NCBI RefSeq assembly: GCF_003353055.1
Contig: NZ_QKWJ01000001.1
Span: forward strand, 64,235 to 128,234
DNA length: 64,000 nucleotides
Source of the DNA: Cupriavidus lacunae
Lineage (GTDB): Bacteria; Pseudomonadota; Gammaproteobacteria; Burkholderiales; Burkholderiaceae
Reading direction: 5' to 3'
Shown: positions 45,387 through 55,067 of the stretch, piece by piece
How positions within the stretch are numbered: the first letter of the stretch is position 1
Layout: each line of letters opens with the position of its first letter
Notes under the pieces: generated by a model
Databases searched by the model: none
What the model saw: only the letters and a program-made list of their open reading frames with translations
Told to the model about the DNA's origin: nothing
Translations under genes and position numbers: made by a program

Positions 45387-48287
45387 TCAGCCCACCAGCG
45401 CCAGCGCTGGCCGCTCCCCGGCCTCGGGGCCGGCCGGTGCGAACGGCACCGGCGGCGCAATGTGGTAGCCCTGCGCCAGGTCCACGCCCAGCTCGCGCAG
45501 CCGCTCCAGCATCGCCTCGCTCTCGACGAATTCCGCAATGGTCTTCTTGCCCATGGCGTGGCCGATGCGCTGGATCACCTCCACCATCACCAGGTTGACC
45601 GGATCGGCCAGCATATCGCGCACGAAGCTGCCGTCGATCTTCAGGTAGGCCGCGGGCAGGTGCTTCAAATAGGTGAACGACGACATGCCCGCGCCAAAGT
45701 CGTCCAGCGCAAACTGGCAGCCCAGCTGCTGCAGCTGCACGATGAACGCGCCGGCCTGGGCCAGGTTTGAGATCGCCGCGGTTTCCGTGATTTCGAAGCA
45801 GATGCCGTCCAGCGCAATACCGAAGCGCTGCGCCTGCTCGCGCACGAAATCGGGAAACTGGATGTCCGCCAGCGACGAGCCTGACAGGTTGATCGCGCAG
45901 GTGGCGATCTCCGCCTGCCGTCCCGCCAGCGTGCCAAACGCGGTCTCGACCACCCAGCGGTCGATCATCGGCATCAGGTTGTAGCGCTCGCAGGCCGGCA
46001 CGAAGGCCATCGGCGGCACCAGCCGGCCGCGTTCGTCGACCATGCGCAGCAGCAGTTCCACGTGGCGGCCGGTCTCCGGCAGCGCGCCAGATTGCACCGG
46101 CACGATCTCCTGCGCGAACAGGCAGAAGCGGCCGGCCGCCAGCGCCGCATGCACGCGGCTGACCCACTCCATCTCGCCATGGCGCGCCTGCACCACGCTG
46201 TCCATGGGATGGTAGACCTGCACGCGGTTGCGCCCGCCCTCCTTGGCCACGTAGCAGGCCGCGTCGGCCGCGCTCAGCGCCTCGGCCACGCTGCCGGTCT
46301 GCCGGTCCAGCGTGACCAGGCCGATGCTGGCACCCACCGCGAAGGTGCGCTGGCGATGCGCAAAGCGGAAGCTCGCGATGGCACGGCGCAGCCCTTCGGC
46401 CACGCTCTCGCCATCGGCGGTGCCGCAATGCTCCAGCAGCACGCCGAACTCGTCGCCGCCGAGGCGCGCCAGCGTATCGCCGCGCCGCAGCTGGCTGCGC
46501 ATCACCTCGGCCATCTGCCGGATCAGCTCGTCGCCGGCGGCATGGCCGCAGGTATCGTTGACCACCTTGAACTGGTCCAGGTCCAGGTACATAAGCGTAT
46601 GGGTGGCGCCTTGCGCGCGTCCCCGCGTGATCGCCGCGCCCAGCCTGCGCTCGAACTCGGCGCGGTTGACCAGCCCGGTCAGCGCGTCGTGGCTGGCCTC
46701 GTACGCCAGCCGCGCGGCATGCGCCCGCTCCTGGCTGATGTCGTGCAGCACCACCACCACGCCGATGGCCTGCGCGGCGCGGTCGCGGATCAACGCCACC
46801 GAAGGCTTGACCGCCAGCGCCTGGCCGGGCTGCCCGGACCCGACGCGCTGCACCAGCTGCGCCGACCGGCTGCGCCAGCGCTGGCGCAGCGCCAGCGTCA
46901 CGATATCGGGCAGCGGCGCCAGGCTTTCCTCGTCGCGCAGCACGCAGACTTCGCCCAGAGGGCGGCCCTGGGCTTCGGCTTCGCGCCAGCCGGTGAGGGC
47001 CTCGGCCGCGGGATTGAGCGAATGCACGCGCCCCCACACATCGGCCGTGACCACGGCGTCGCCGATGGCCTGCAGCGTGACCTGGGCGCGTTCCTTCTCG
47101 GCGAAGAGCTGGGTCTCGTAGCGCTTGTGGTCGGAGATATCGGTCAGCGAGCCCGCCATGCGCGCGCGCCGGCGCCCTGCCCCGCGCACCAGCCGGCCGC
47201 GGGCACGCACCCACAGGTAGCCGCCGGCCCGGTTGCGCAGGCGGAATTCGGCATCGTAGGGCTCGCCGCTGCGCAGGTGCTGCGCCAGCTTCTCTTCGAA
47301 GGCGGACAGCTCGGACGGATGCAACAGCCCCAGCACGGTCTCGCGCGCATGCGGCAGTTCGTCGTCCCGATAGCCCAGCATCTGCGCGCAGCGCGGCGAA
47401 AAGTACAGCTCGCCGCGGCCGAGGTGCCAGTCCCAGAGCCCGTCGTTGCTGCCTTCCACCGCCAGTTGCAACTGCTCTTCACGCTGCGCCAGCGCCTCGC
47501 GCAGCCGGCGCTCGCGCCGCAGCGGCGCCACCGACAGCAGGATCGCCGACATCAGCAGCGCGGCCGCCATCACCGCGCTGCCGTTGGTGAGCAAGCGGGT
47601 CACGCGGCGCGAGGCCTGGCCCAGATGGCCTGAAAAGGCCCGCTCCAGCGGCGTCAGCCTGGCATCGATCTGCGCGATGTTGCGCAACACCGGCGCCACG
47701 CACTCGGTACTGCAACCGGGCTGGGCTATCAGGCGGCGCAGCGCCAGTGCCTGTTCGTGCAGGGCAGAGATCTCGATGTCGCCTGTCGCCCAGACGCGGA
47801 TCGCGGCATCGACCTCCTGGATCTTGCGGAAATTGCGGTACAGCCGCACCATCCCCGGAATGTCGTCGGGATGGTTGCCGCCGGCGAGGAATCCTTCTCG
47901 CACGCGCTCCAGGTCGGGCTCGTCGCGGTCGAGTTCCAGGCGCGCGCGATGGTCGCCCAGCGGGATGGCGATCGACCCCAGGTACGCCTCGAAATCTGCC
48001 GGATCGCGGTCCTCGCCGTAGCGCAGCAGGTGCAGCACGGCGTTTTTCTGGCCCTTGGACCACTGGCTCTCACCCGCGACAAATGCGCGCGCGGCCGACA
48101 ACAGGTCCAGGCTGGCGATGCTGAACAACGCCAGCGCAACGACAACCGGTACGAACGGCCAGATGATGCGCAGCACGTGCCCGCTGGCCGGCAAGGAAAC
48201 GCCTGCTCGCCGCATAGGGTCTTGTTGGGGGGCCGTGTCTCGCGGCCGTTCCCATATACCGCGGTCCACACGCCACGGTCGACCCAT
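45387..48287 (-). CDS. Membrane-anchored PAS-GGDEF-EAL protein
   Basis: The 966-residue protein has two N-terminal membrane helices (about residues 34-56 and 240-262) enclosing a periplasmic sensor region. Two PAS-type segments follow (about 280-400 and 405-530), then GGDEF (RLGGDEFGVLLEHCG, near 625) and EAL (about 705-960). The GGDEF motif is intact. In the EAL domain the signature reads QEIVPVQ instead of E-A-L, but CFEITETAAI, LDDFGAGMSSFTYLKHLPA, LKIDGSFVRD and IAEFVES are kept. Both synthesis and hydrolysis of cyclic-di-GMP remain possible. It is convergent with the yqjK-position gene and followed upstream by tRNA-Lys. Confidence 0.93.
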   Translation of the reverse strand: MGRPWRVDRGIWERPRDTAPQQDPMRRAGVSLPASGHVLRIIWPFVPVVVALALFSIASLDLLSAARAFVAGESQWSKGQKNAVLHLLRYGEDRDPADFEAYLGSIAIPLGDHRARLELDRDEPDLERVREGFLAGGNHPDDIPGMVRLYRNFRKIQEVDAAIRVWATGDIEISALHEQALALRRLIAQPGCSTECVAPVLRNIAQIDARLTPLERAFSGHLGQASRRVTRLLTNGSAVMAAALLMSAILLSVAPLRRERRLREALAQREEQLQLAVEGSNDGLWDWHLGRGELYFSPRCAQMLGYRDDELPHARETVLGLLHPSELSAFEEKLAQHLRSGEPYDAEFRLRNRAGGYLWVRARGRLVRGAGRRRARMAGSLTDISDHKRYETQLFAEKERAQVTLQAIGDAVVTADVWGRVHSLNPAAEALTGWREAEAQGRPLGEVCVLRDEESLAPLPDIVTLALRQRWRSRSAQLVQRVGSGQPGQALAVKPSVALIRDRAAQAIGVVVVLHDISQERAHAARLAYEASHDALTGLVNRAEFERRLGAAITRGRAQGATHTLMYLDLDQFKVVNDTCGHAAGDELIRQMAEVMRSQLRRGDTLARLGGDEFGVLLEHCGTADGESVAEGLRRAIASFRFAHRQRTFAVGASIGLVTLDRQTGSVAEALSAADAACYVAKEGGRNRVQVYHPMDSVVQARHGEMEWVSRVHAALAAGRFCLFAQEIVPVQSGALPETGRHVELLLRMVDERGRLVPPMAFVPACERYNLMPMIDRWVVETAFGTLAGRQAEIATCAINLSGSSLADIQFPDFVREQAQRFGIALDGICFEITETAAISNLAQAGAFIVQLQQLGCQFALDDFGAGMSSFTYLKHLPAAYLKIDGSFVRDMLADPVNLVMVEVIQRIGHAMGKKTIAEFVESEAMLERLRELGVDLAQGYHIAPPVPFAPAGPEAGERPALALVG

Positions 48288-48364
48288 TGTGCTGCGCAGG
48301 CAGGTCTAAGTCTCTAACTCGAACAAGTTAAAGCACCCCCCACTACCGGGGCATGCCAGAACGC

Positions 48365-48397
48365 AAAAAGGGCCTGTGACTTGCGCCACAGGCCCTT
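48365..48397 (-). terminator. Terminator after tRNA-Lys
   Basis: An 11-bp stem AAGGGCCTGTG / CACAGGCCCTT with an 8-base loop is followed on the minus strand by TTTTT. It begins 9 bp beyond the tRNA 3' end. Confidence 0.85.
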
Positions 48398-48405
48398 CGC
48401 AATAC

Positions 48406-48481
48406 TGGTGGGTCGTGCGTGACTCGAACACGCGACCAACGGATTAAAAGTCCGCTGCTCTACCGACTGAGCTAACGACCC
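48406..48481 (-). tRNA. tRNA-Lys (anticodon UUU)
   Basis: The 76-base cloverleaf includes an encoded CCA end (48406-48408). The 7-bp acceptor stem is GGGTCGT / ACGACCC. The D loop begins TTAGCTCAGTCGG, the anticodon loop is CTTTTAA with anticodon TTT, and the T loop is TTCGAGT. A terminator follows. Confidence 0.97.
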
Positions 48482-48550
48482 GAAAAAACAGAACCGCGAT
48501 TATAGTGACGCGATTCTCGATGTGTCAAGCCTTCGGCGCGGCTACACGCC

Positions 48551-49666
48551 TCAGACCATGCGCTCCAGACGCCATATCTGGTAGCGGAACGCCAGCACCG
48601 CCCCCGCCAGGATACCGGCAAGCGCGATAAACGAGCCAATCGCCAGCGTCGACACGCCCGACAGGCCTTGCCCCACGGTGCAGCCCAGCGCGGTCACCCC
48701 GCCTGCACCCATCAGGATGCCGCCGACCATGTGGTTGGCCACGTCCTCGGCATTGCCGAAGCCTTCCCAGCGGAATGTGCGCGTGGCCAGGGCATAGACC
48801 GCCGCGCCGGCGATCACGCCGAACACGCTGACGATGCCGACCGTCAGCACCTTGCTCTTGTCGCTGAACATCATCAGCCAGTCGAGTGTATAGGCATAGG
48901 GCGAGACAAAGCTCAGGCTTTCCATGCGGCCGCTGTTGGTCGAGACGAACAGTTCTTCGAGCGTGTTGGGGTCTTCGGAGACATAGCCGAGGTGGCCGGA
49001 CACGTACCACATCGCCACGATGATCAGGCCCACGCCGATGCCGCCAAGCAGGTTGTCGAACGAGCGGAAGCCCCGGCCCGCCAGCGCCCACAGCACCAGC
49101 ACACCGCCCAGCACCAGGCCCAGGCCCAGCTGCAGCGCGCCGCGCGCGAGTCCCGTGCCCTGCGCCAGCACGGAGGGCAAGTCCTGCGTGGTGGGCAGCG
49201 TCAGCGCCACCGCGTCGACGGTATTCACGCGCACTACGCCGAACACCCCGCGCAGCGTCATGTAGGCCGACAGGCCCAGGAAGACAAAGACGACCAGCGA
49301 CTTCAGGTTGCCGGCGCCGATGCGCACCAGCGTCTTGCTGCCGCAGCCCGACGCCAGCACCATGCCGAAACCGAACATCAGCCCCCCGGCCAGCGCAGAC
49401 AGCCAGCCGAGCTTGCTGGCGGTGTAGATGGTCTTGGTGGGGTCGATCGCGCCGGTCCAGGCCAGCGCGCCGGTGCCGATCATGGCCACGCCGATTGCCA
49501 GCACCCACATGCGCATGCGGCTCCAGTCGCCCATGTTGACGATGTCCGAGACCGCCCCCATGGTGCAGAAGTGCGTGCGCTGCAGCACGGCACCAAAGAG
49601 GAAGGTCAGGACGAACGTGCTCAGCAGCACGGTGCGCGAGAGCGCGGCGAGGTCGATATCAGGCAT
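48551..49666 (-). CDS. YeeE/YedE family sulfur-compound transporter
   Basis: The 371-residue membrane protein has about ten hydrophobic helices and the conserved Cys motifs of the family: LQRTHFCTMGAVSD, LASGCGSKTLVRIG and TALGCTVGQGLSG. TsuA of this family imports thiosulfate through such Cys relays. The product is a single full-length two-repeat protein rather than a split pair. No sulfur-metabolism gene is next to it; queC is the upstream neighbour on the same strand, 28 bp away. Confidence 0.92.
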   Translation of the reverse strand: MPDIDLAALSRTVLLSTFVLTFLFGAVLQRTHFCTMGAVSDIVNMGDWSRMRMWVLAIGVAMIGTGALAWTGAIDPTKTIYTASKLGWLSALAGGLMFGFGMVLASGCGSKTLVRIGAGNLKSLVVFVFLGLSAYMTLRGVFGVVRVNTVDAVALTLPTTQDLPSVLAQGTGLARGALQLGLGLVLGGVLVLWALAGRGFRSFDNLLGGIGVGLIIVAMWYVSGHLGYVSEDPNTLEELFVSTNSGRMESLSFVSPYAYTLDWLMMFSDKSKVLTVGIVSVFGVIAGAAVYALATRTFRWEGFGNAEDVANHMVGGILMGAGGVTALGCTVGQGLSGVSTLAIGSFIALAGILAGAVLAFRYQIWRLERMV

Positions 49667-49693
49667 GTCGGGGGCGTGGACGGCGGCTGGTGC

Positions 49694-50377
49694 TCAGGCG
49701 GCAGACTGGTAGCGGGTCGGGTCGGGCACGCCGGCGGCCTCGAAGCCAGCGCGGCGGATGCGGCACGAATCGCACACGCCGCAGGCGCGGCCGTCGTCGT
49801 CGGCCTGGTAGCACGACACCGTCAGGCTGTAGTCCACGCCCAGCGCAATGCCGGCACGGATGATCTCGCCCTTGGTCATGTCGATGATGGGCGCATGCAC
49901 GCGGAAGCGGTCGCCCTCGACCCCGGCCTTGGTGGCCAGGTTGGCCAGCGTTTCATAGGCCGCGACGTATTCCGGGCGGCAGTCCGGATAGCCGGAGTAG
50001 TCGACCGCGTTGGCGCCGAAGAACAGGTCGCGCCCGCCGACGGCCTCGGCCCAGCCGAGCGCCAGCGACAGCATGATGGTGTTGCGCGCCGGCACGTAGG
50101 TCACCGGGATGCCGCCGGAAGCGCCGTCGGTCGGCACCTCCAGGGTGTCGTCGGTCAGCGCCGAGCCGCCGAAGCGGCGCAGGTCCAGGTCGACAATCTC
50201 GTGGCGCGTGGCGCCCAGCGCGGCCGCCACGCGCTTGGCGGCTTCCAGCTCGGAGGAGTGGCGCTGGCCGTAGCGCATCGACAGCGCATAGGTCTCGAAG
50301 CCCTGGGCGTGGGCCATGGCGAGGACGGTGGCGGAGTCGAGTCCGCCGGACAGCAGGACGATGGCGCGTTTGGTCAT
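49694..50377 (-). CDS. queC: 7-cyano-7-deazaguanine synthase
   Basis: QueC makes preQ0 for queuosine biosynthesis, using ATP and ammonia. The 227-residue protein has the PP-loop [16 protein letters not shown] near the N-terminus, [15 protein letters not shown], and a C-terminal zinc site with Cys residues in [16 protein letters not shown]. Start at 50377 ([12 protein letters not shown]). It is downstream of cpoB, after a terminator hairpin. Confidence 0.97.
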   Translation of the reverse strand: MTKRAIVLLSGGLDSATVLAMAHAQGFETYALSMRYGQRHSSELEAAKRVAAALGATRHEIVDLDLRRFGGSALTDDTLEVPTDGASGGIPVTYVPARNTIMLSLALGWAEAVGGRDLFFGANAVDYSGYPDCRPEYVAAYETLANLATKAGVEGDRFRVHAPIIDMTKGEIIRAGIALGVDYSLTVSCYQADDDGRACGVCDSCRIRRAGFEAAGVPDPTRYQSAA

Positions 50378-50442
50378 GATGGGGAGCGCCGGGTTGGCGC
50401 GCAAAACATTCAGGCGAATCGCGTATTTTAACGCGGCCCAAG

Positions 50443-50467
50443 AAAAAGGCCCGCCAAAGCGGGCCTT
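50443..50467 (-). terminator. Terminator between cpoB and queC
   Basis: A 9-bp stem AAGGCCCGC / GCGGGCCTT with a CAAA loop is followed on the minus strand by a T run. It closes the Tol-Pal operon about 40 bp beyond the cpoB stop. Confidence 0.8.
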
Positions 50468-50504
50468 GCAGACCGAGGACCGGGCGAGCCGGCCGCTTCC
50501 GGCG

Positions 50505-51263
50505 TTACTTCAACGTCTTCAGCCGGTTGCTGGCCGCCTGCGCACCTTCAGTGCCCGGATACTTGGCCACCACCTGTTCCAGCGTCTTGCGCGCGGCCGC
50601 CTTCTGGCCGGACTCGAGCTGATTGTTGGCGACCGCGATCATTGCGTCCGGCACCTTGGGGTGCGTCGGGTTGGCGTTGATCATGTTCTGCAGCACCGCG
50701 GTGGAGCCCTTGTAGTCGCGCTGCGCGTACAGCGAGTTGCCGAGCCAGTACTGTGCCAGCGGCACGTACGGGCTCTGCGGATACTTCTTCACGAACGCCG
50801 AGAAGGCACTCCCGGCGCTCTTGAAGTCGCCCGCCTGGAACTGCTTGAGCGCGGCATCGTATTCGGGCTTCTCGCCCGGCTGCGACAGGCCTTCGCGGCC
50901 TTCGACCGTGACCTGCTGCGGCTCGAATTTCTTCAGGCGCGCATCGAGGTCGGCGTAGTAGTCCTTTTGCTGCTTCTGCAGCGTGTCCACCGTGTTCTGC
51001 AGCACTTCGTTCTGGCCGCGCAGCCGCGCCACTTCCTGGCGCAGGCCCTCGAGCTGGTTCTGCATGTCGAGCGTGGTGCGGCTGTTCTGCTCGATGCGCT
51101 GCGTCGCGGTCGCCTGGAAACCATTGAACTGGTCGCGCAGGTTGATAACGGCCTTGCGGGCCTCGTCATCGTCGAACACTCCGGCATGCGCGTGCGACAG
51201 CGGCAGCATGCCGCCGCCGGCGACGGCGGCGAGCCACAACAGGGTGGAAACGCGTGCTTTCAT
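50505..51263 (-). CDS. cpoB: Cell division coordinator CpoB (YbgF)
   Basis: CpoB is the periplasmic partner of TolA that coordinates outer-membrane constriction with peptidoglycan synthesis. The 252-residue protein has a signal peptide (to about AHAG at residue 22), a coiled coil at about 35-100 and TPRs from 125 ([20 protein letters not shown] and [20 protein letters not shown]). Start at 51263; the longer frame lacks a signal sequence. It ends the ybgC-tolQRAB-pal-cpoB order. Confidence 0.95.
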   Translation of the reverse strand: MKARVSTLLWLAAVAGGGMLPLSHAHAGVFDDDEARKAVINLRDQFNGFQATATQRIEQNSRTTLDMQNQLEGLRQEVARLRGQNEVLQNTVDTLQKQQKDYYADLDARLKKFEPQQVTVEGREGLSQPGEKPEYDAALKQFQAGDFKSAGSAFSAFVKKYPQSPYVPLAQYWLGNSLYAQRDYKGSTAVLQNMINANPTHPKVPDAMIAVANNQLESGQKAAARKTLEQVVAKYPGTEGAQAASNRLKTLK

Positions 51264-51280
51264 GAAGGGCTGTCCACAGA

Positions 51281-51790
51281 TCAGTAGTTGATGTCCGCGC
51301 GGCGGTTTTCGGCCCACGCGGCTTCATCATGGCCGGCGGCCTTGGGCTTTTCCTTGCCCAGGCTCACGGCTTCCATCTGGGTGTCGGGCACACCCATCGA
51401 GGCCAGCGAGCGGCGCACGGCTTCGGCGCGCTTCTGGCCCAGCGCCAGGTTGTACTCGCTGGTGCCGCGTTCGTCGGTGTTGCCCTGGATCAGGATCTTG
51501 CGGCCCTGGTTGCCCGACAGGTACTTGGCGTGCGCGCCCAGCATGCCCTGGTAGTCGGACTTGACCGAGTAGCTGTCGAAGTCGAAGTACACGCTGCGCT
51601 TGGCCAGCGGGCTGTTCGGGTCGTTCAGCGGATCGGCAGCGGTCACCGGGGTGACGGCGCGCGCATCGGCACCCGTGCCGCCAGCGCCGGCGCCGGCATT
51701 GGCGGTGTCGTCCAGCTTGACGCCGGAGCTGCAGGCGCCAAGGGCCAGCAGTGCGGCAATGGCAAGGGTTTTGGGCATCAGTTGGGGCAT
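51281..51790 (-). CDS. pal: Peptidoglycan-associated lipoprotein Pal
   Basis: Pal anchors the outer membrane to peptidoglycan and binds TolB. The 169-residue protein has a lipoprotein signal with lipobox LALGAC, a Gly/Ala/Thr-rich linker and an OmpA-like domain. VYFDFDSYSVKSDY, IQGNTDERGTSEYNLALGQK and the C-terminal ENRRADINY are visible. CAGGAG lies 8-9 bases before the start. cpoB follows 17 bp later. Confidence 0.97.
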   Translation of the reverse strand: MPQLMPKTLAIAALLALGACSSGVKLDDTANAGAGAGGTGADARAVTPVTAADPLNDPNSPLAKRSVYFDFDSYSVKSDYQGMLGAHAKYLSGNQGRKILIQGNTDERGTSEYNLALGQKRAEAVRRSLASMGVPDTQMEAVSLGKEKPKAAGHDEAAWAENRRADINY

Positions 51791-51805
51791 GGTGAATGAC
51801 TCCTG

Positions 51806-53179
51806 TTATTGCATGAAAGGACCCCAGGACGGCTCGCGAACATCGCCGGACTGGAGGGACAGAACCTGCCGGGTACGCCCGTCAGTGGACACCGCCGCCA
51901 GCACCGCGCGACCTCCCACGCGGGTGGCATAAAGGATGTACTTGCCGTTGGCGGCGAAGCTCGGCGCTTCGTCGTTGGCCGTATCGGTCAGCGACGTCAC
52001 GTCGCCGTTGCTCAGGTCCTGCAGCTGCAACTTGAAGCCGCCCGCGCGCGAGATGTACGCCAGGTACTTGCCATCCGGCGAAATGCGCGGGCTCACGTTG
52101 TAGCTGCCCTTGAAGGTGACACGTTGCGCGCCTCCGCCTTCCTCGCCGGAAGCCGGCATGCGGTAGATCTGCGGCGCACCGCCGCGGTCGCTGGTGAAGT
52201 AGATGCTCTTGCCGTCGGGCGAGTACTGCGGCTCGGTGTCGATGGCGCTGCTGCGGGAGAGGCGGCGGATGCCGGAGCCGTCCGCATTGACCTGATAGAC
52301 CTGGGTATTGCCGTCGCGCGACAGCGCCAGCGCCAGGTACCGGCCATCGGGCGACCACGACGGCGCGCTGTTGTTGCCCTTCTGGTTCGACACCAGCGTG
52401 CGCTTGCCGCTGGCCAGGTCATGCACGTACACCACCGGCTTCCTGGACTCGAACGAGACATAGGCCACGCGCGCGCCGTCCGGCGACCACGACGGCGAGA
52501 TGATCGGCTCGTTGCTGGTCAGCGCCACCTGCGCGTTCTGGCCGTCGGAGTCGGAGATCAGCAGCTGGTAGCGGCCGCCCACCTTCGACACGTAGGACAG
52601 GCGCGTGGCAAACACGCCGCGCTCGCCCAGCAGTTTTTCATAGATGTAGTCGGCGATCTTGTGCGCGGTCACGCGCAGCTGGGACTGGTTGACGGTAAAG
52701 GCCAGGCCGCCCAGGCTCTGGCCCTTGACGGTGTCGTACAGGCGGAAGCGCACTTCGTACTTGCCGCCGGCGGCCGGGGTCACGCTGCCGGCGACGAAAG
52801 CATCGGCGCCGCGCGATTTCCAACTGCCCAGGTCGACATTGGCGGATTCCGCCACGGTGGCGCCGCCCGGGTCGACATTGCGAAGACGCCCGCTGCGTGC
52901 CAGGTCGGAGCGGATGATCGCGGTCAGGTTCTGCGGGGCCTGGGCCTCGCCCTGGAAGTTGGCGGTGGCCACCGGGATCTGGCTGGAGCCGACCCCGGAG
53001 ATCTCAACGTTGAGTTGCGCGTGCGCGGCGCCGGCCGCCATCGTCATTGCCGCGGCCAGCCAGGCCATCAGCGCGCGGCGGCCAGCCAGTGGGGCCGGCC
53101 CGGTGGCGCGTTGAGATGCGGGTTGGTTTGCGTTGTGCCGCCTCGCGGACAGCCAGTTGGGGGCCCAAAGCTTTCGCAT
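51806..53179 (-). CDS. tolB: Tol-Pal system beta-propeller protein TolB
   Basis: TolB is periplasmic and competes between Pal and TolA interactions. The 457-residue protein has a long basic N-terminus before the hydrophobic signal segment ([19 protein letters not shown], cleavage near residue 54). A six-bladed propeller with repeated [32 protein letters not shown] and [16 protein letters not shown] follows. AGGAG precedes the start by about 4 bases. The extended signal region is longer than in E. coli; a later start at the second Met cluster is possible. Confidence 0.96.
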   Translation of the reverse strand: MRKLWAPNWLSARRHNANQPASQRATGPAPLAGRRALMAWLAAAMTMAAGAAHAQLNVEISGVGSSQIPVATANFQGEAQAPQNLTAIIRSDLARSGRLRNVDPGGATVAESANVDLGSWKSRGADAFVAGSVTPAAGGKYEVRFRLYDTVKGQSLGGLAFTVNQSQLRVTAHKIADYIYEKLLGERGVFATRLSYVSKVGGRYQLLISDSDGQNAQVALTSNEPIISPSWSPDGARVAYVSFESRKPVVYVHDLASGKRTLVSNQKGNNSAPSWSPDGRYLALALSRDGNTQVYQVNADGSGIRRLSRSSAIDTEPQYSPDGKSIYFTSDRGGAPQIYRMPASGEEGGGAQRVTFKGSYNVSPRISPDGKYLAYISRAGGFKLQLQDLSNGDVTSLTDTANDEAPSFAANGKYILYATRVGGRAVLAAVSTDGRTRQVLSLQSGDVREPSWGPFMQ

Positions 53180-53387
53180 GCTGCTCCTCAGTCGATTTCA
53201 AGTTTCGTCGGGCACGACAGGCAATCGGCAACACGGGCAAACATGGCATTGCAGCGCGTGGCGCATGCCCCGTCCGCGTGCGACCCGCACACTGTCGGCT
53301 GCGTCAGGCAACCTGTCATGCTAGCGCTGGGACCAAGACCCGGCGATGAAGGTTGCATTATGTTGCAAATCATGCCGCGCAGGTCAC

Positions 53388-54527
53388 TCAGTCCTTCGGC
53401 CGGAAGGTAATGGTGAAGCTGGCCGGCGCCTTGCCGTTCTCATCGCGCGGCAGCGGGTCGGATCGCTCGACCGCGCGCAGTACGGCATTGTCCCAACCCG
53501 AGTCGCCGCTGGACTTGGACATCCGCGCCGACAGCAGCGAACCATCCGGCGCCAGCTGCACCGACACCACCGCCGACGGGTTGCCCGGCACGTCCTCGGT
53601 AAAGACGATGTTCGGCTTGACGCGGCGGCGCACGCGGTCCGCATAGCCCGGCGACGCCTTGCCACCGCCGCCGGCGCCCGCGCCGGCCGTATTGCCCACG
53701 CCGCCACCGCCCGCGCCGGAGCCGCCGGCCAGCGCCTGCAGGCGCGCCAGCTCGCTCTTGCGCTGGGCATTGGCCGCGGCCTCGTGCTTGGCCCTGGCAT
53801 CGGCATCCGCCTTGGCTTTGGCCCTGGCCTCGGCGTCAGCCTTGGCCTTGGCATCGGCCTTGGCCTTCGCGTCCGCCTGGGCCCTGGCCTTGGCGTCCGC
53901 TTCCTTGCGTTCGGCTTCCTTGCGTTCCACTTCCTTGCGCTCGGCCAGTTCCTTGCGCTGCTGTTCCTGCTGCTGCGCGGCCTTTTTCTTCGCGTCGTCC
54001 TTGCGCTGGACTTCCTTGCGCTCGGCTTCGCGCTGCTCCGCTTCCTTGCGCTCGGCTTCCTTGCGGGCAGCCTCCTTGCGCTCCGCCTCCTTGCGCTCCG
54101 CCTCCTTGCGCTCCGCCTCCTTGCGCTCCGCCTCCTTGCGCTCCGCCTCCTTGTGCTCGGCTTCCTTGCGAGCAGCCGCCTGCTTGTGCTCGGCCTCTTC
54201 GCGCGCGGCCGCCTCGGCCCGGCGCTTCTGGCGCTCCAGCGCGATGTCGGCGTCTTCCTCGACCTTGCTCTTCACCTCGGGCGCCGGCGGGGCCGGGCGC
54301 GGCTGCACCACCGGCTCCGGCCGCGCTATCGGCGGCGGGGGCGCGGTGGCGGCCGGGATCTCTTCCCACAACTCGGCTTCCGCGCCGACCGGGGTGCTGC
54401 TCTGCCAGTGCACGCCGTAATACAGCACGATGACCAGCATCAGGTGCATGAAGAGCGCGAGCAGGAAGGAACGCAGGGTTCCCCGCTCCTTGACCGGCTG
54501 ATAGGGATGGGCGGCGGCGGTCGTCAT
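53388..54527 (-). CDS. tolA: Tol-Pal system protein TolA
   Basis: TolA spans the periplasm and links the TolQR motor to Pal and CpoB. The 379-residue protein has one membrane helix (about residues 20-42, SFLLALFMHLMLVIVLYYG). A Pro-rich stretch is followed by a very long Lys/Glu/Ala coiled helix (about 85-275) with repeated KEAER units and a Gly-rich linker. The C-terminal TonB-like domain is GNPSAVVSVQLAPDGSLLSA. Start at 54527 is chosen; a TTG 15 bases upstream is possible. The coil is encoded partly by exact 15-bp tandem repeats. Confidence 0.94.
   Translation of the reverse strand: MTTAAAHPYQPVKERGTLRSFLLALFMHLMLVIVLYYGVHWQSSTPVGAEAELWEEIPAATAPPPPIARPEPVVQPRPAPPAPEVKSKVEEDADIALERQKRRAEAAAREEAEHKQAAARKEAEHKEAERKEAERKEAERKEAERKEAERKEAARKEAERKEAEQREAERKEVQRKDDAKKKAAQQQEQQRKELAERKEVERKEAERKEADAKARAQADAKAKADAKAKADAEARAKAKADADARAKHEAAANAQRKSELARLQALAGGSGAGGGGVGNTAGAGAGGGGKASPGYADRVRRRVKPNIVFTEDVPGNPSAVVSVQLAPDGSLLSARMSKSSGDSGWDNAVLRAVERSDPLPRDENGKAPASFTITFRPKD
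54076..54150 (-). repeat. Five exact 15-bp tandem repeats inside tolA
   Basis: The unit TTGCGCTCCGCCTCC on the plus strand is repeated five times without change, encoding KEAER on the minus strand. Degenerate units flank it on both sides. Such a tract can gain or lose units in frame. Confidence 0.9.
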
Positions 54528-54563
54528 CAGGCGCAACGGCAATCAGATAGGCGCTTCAATGCG

Positions 54564-55007
54564 TCAGGAGGTCTTGGACTTGACCATCAGGCCAACGCGC
54601 TTGACGCCGTCGGCTTTCAGGATCGACATCACGTCCAGCACCGCCTCGTACTTGACCGAGCGGTCGGCGGCAATCACCACCGGCTGGTCAGGGTTCTCGT
54701 TCTGGCGCTGGTGCACGAAGTCGAGCAGGCCCTGCTTGTCGAGCTTGCGCTCGAAGGCATTGCCGGCGTTGTCCTTGCCGCGCGCGGTCAGCTGGCCGCT
54801 TTCATGCACGGTGACCACGATCGGCGGTGCCTTCTGCTGCGGCGTGGCATTGGCCACGGTGGGCAGGTCGACCGTGGCGGGGCTCACGATCGGTGCGGCC
54901 ACCATGAAGATGACCAGCAGCACGAGCATGACGTCGATATACGGCACGACGTTGATCTCGGCGCTGGCCCGGCGGCGCGAGCCGCCACGGCGCTGAATGG
55001 CTGCCAT
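54564..55007 (-). CDS. tolR: Tol-Pal system protein TolR
   Basis: TolR is the ExbD-like half of the proton-driven TolQR motor. The 147-residue protein has a basic N-terminus, then AEINVVPYIDVMLVLLVIFM with the essential membrane Asp, and a periplasmic domain. AGGAG lies 8 bases before the start. It lies between tolQ and tolA, 36 bp before tolA. Confidence 0.96.
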   Translation of the reverse strand: MAAIQRRGGSRRRASAEINVVPYIDVMLVLLVIFMVAAPIVSPATVDLPTVANATPQQKAPPIVVTVHESGQLTARGKDNAGNAFERKLDKQGLLDFVHQRQNENPDQPVVIAADRSVKYEAVLDVMSILKADGVKRVGLMVKSKTS

Positions 55008-55067
55008 TGCAGGACTCCTGGAAACGCCGGCCCGGGCTTGCGCCCGGACCGTTGGTATTGGATACGG

